Source: Rickettsiales bacterium
GTDB lineage: Bacteria > Pseudomonadota > Alphaproteobacteria > Rickettsiales > UBA1997
NCBI GenBank assembly: GCA_009693885.1
Contig: SHWK01000053.1
Coordinates: 1-7,062, forward strand
Length of the DNA: 7,062 nt
Direction of reading: 5' to 3'
Each line of letters opens with the position of its first letter. Position 1 is the stretch's first letter. The position numbers and the translations under genes are program-made. Below, piece by piece: positions 6,483 through 7,062 of this stretch. Below the pieces are notes generated by a model. That model was given only the letters and a program-made list of their open reading frames with translations, did no database searches and had not been told where the DNA came from.

Positions 6483-6528
6483 TAAAATATACTGAATCAA
6501 TTTCTTGAAGTTGATTCAGTATATTTTA
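6483..6528. repeat. Perfect 18-bp inverted repeat upstream of the tatB-like gene
   Basis: The arms at 6483-6500 (TAAAATATACTGAATCAA) and 6511-6528 (its exact reverse complement) enclose a 10-nt loop. Three more inner pairs are possible (one wobble), leaving the tetraloop CTTG. It ends 33 bp before the tatB-like ATG. A perfect stem of this length without decay implies recent origin or selection on structure. It could be a small mobile palindrome, a regulator-binding or leader structure, or a weak terminator for the upstream gene. Confidence 0.72.
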
Positions 6529-6561
6529 TCGTGAAAGCAAAATCTAAACAAAACAAATACT

Positions 6562-6954
6562 ATGCTCGGCTTCTCTTTCGCAGAATTAATTCTAGTCCTA
6601 CTCGTCGCGATAATTTTTATCAAACCAAAAGATTTGCCCGAAATTGCTCACTTCTTCGGCAAGCTTTATTATAAGGCGCGCAAGCTGATTGATGATGTAA
6701 AAATTCAACTAAAATCAGTTGAAAAAGAATTGGGATTAGATGAATTAAAGCATGAAATCAATCGCGGAATCGCCGAAGAAAAAATGAAAATCGAAGGCGA
6801 AAAAAAAGAGCTAACAAAAATTATTGATATTTATGGCAACTATCATGAAGTCAATACTGATGCGCTTCGCAGCGATTTAACTGATGAAGAATTAAAAGCA
6901 GAAATTGCAAAATATAATGATATAAATTCTGAGAAAAAAGATATTCATCCATAA
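6562..6954 (+). CDS. tatB: Twin-arginine translocase subunit, TatB-like
   Basis: Tat translocase moves folded proteins with twin-arginine signals across the inner membrane, and TatB works with TatC in signal recognition. The 130-residue protein has an N-terminal membrane helix (about 3-22), LGFSFAELILVLLVAIIFI, with E8 at the position of the conserved TatB glutamate. A hinge KPKDLPEIA and an amphipathic helix (about 29-45) follow. After these comes a long charged, probably helical or coiled-coil region (about 45-85) and a polar tail. PKDLP is typical of TatB (GPKDLP), whereas TatA usually has GPxKLP. The usual glycine before the proline is a lysine here. Length fits TatB better than the shorter TatA. 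No tatA lies upstream. Downstream, 108 bp reach the window edge with no tatC start. The leader has no Shine-Dalgarno sequence. TatA/E family in the wider sense is the alternative. Confidence 0.75.
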   Translation: MLGFSFAELILVLLVAIIFIKPKDLPEIAHFFGKLYYKARKLIDDVKIQLKSVEKELGLDELKHEINRGIAEEKMKIEGEKKELTKIIDIYGNYHEVNTDALRSDLTDEELKAEIAKYNDINSEKKDIHP

Positions 6955-7062
6955 ATAATTTTTAAAAAAATTGTCCTAAATTAATTACTGCAATTGGAAA
7001 ATTTTCTGCAAAAATATTGCCCCAAACTAATCGCTACCCAAATCATAACGAAACCCAAAAAC

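Noticed and set aside
6955..7062. 3' end of a minus-strand gene or start of tatC at the right edge
   Set aside because: No ATG or GTG start is present on the plus strand. A minus-strand frame ending in FGFRYDLGSD (stop at 7029-7027) could be the tail of an outer-membrane protein, but eleven residues are too few to support it.

Overview
The window is an AT-rich stretch of bacterial chromosome carrying ordinary housekeeping, envelope and signalling genes. The elongator tRNA-Met resembles the alphaproteobacterial type. The isoleucyl-tRNA synthetase (IleRS) fragment resembles the eukaryote-like IleRS of Rickettsia and relatives. With the low GC, short A-rich leaders and lack of Shine-Dalgarno sequences, this suggests a Rickettsiales- or Holosporales-like alphaproteobacterium, possibly host-associated. 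That assignment rests on remembered family features, not on a database search.

Layout: (1) 1-897 (+), the 3' part of cysK, whose start lies upstream of the window. (2) A minus-strand block convergent to cysK, read from right to left: pstB (4752-3994), a 92-bp gap holding a probable promoter, ugd (3901-2588), a detached IleRS C-terminal region (2595-1780) whose ATG overlaps the ugd stop codon, rph (1741-1022) and elongator tRNA-Met (1006-931). ugd, the IleRS fragment, rph and the tRNA are spaced closely enough to be one transcript. (3) A 60-bp divergent intergenic region, then an EnvZ-like sensor histidine kinase (4813-6183, +). (4) A 378-bp gene-free spacer. Its right half (6321-6528) is almost wholly a series of inverted repeats, including stems of 22 paired bases with one mismatch and of 18 perfect base pairs. 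(5) A TatB-like Tat translocase component (6562-6954, +), then 108 bp with no supported gene.

Functional links: cysK makes cysteine, pstB energises phosphate import, ugd makes UDP-glucuronate for surface polysaccharide, the kinase senses an envelope signal, and the TatB-like protein belongs to folded-protein export. RNase PH trims tRNA 3' ends and is encoded just upstream of a tRNA. pstB has no pstSCA or phoU beside it, and the kinase has no response regulator beside it, so their partners must be elsewhere or absent.

The points most worth a second look are the stand-alone IleRS C-terminal region coupled to ugd, and the hairpin array at 6321-6528. I do not see a clear new defence system, CRISPR array or intact transposon.
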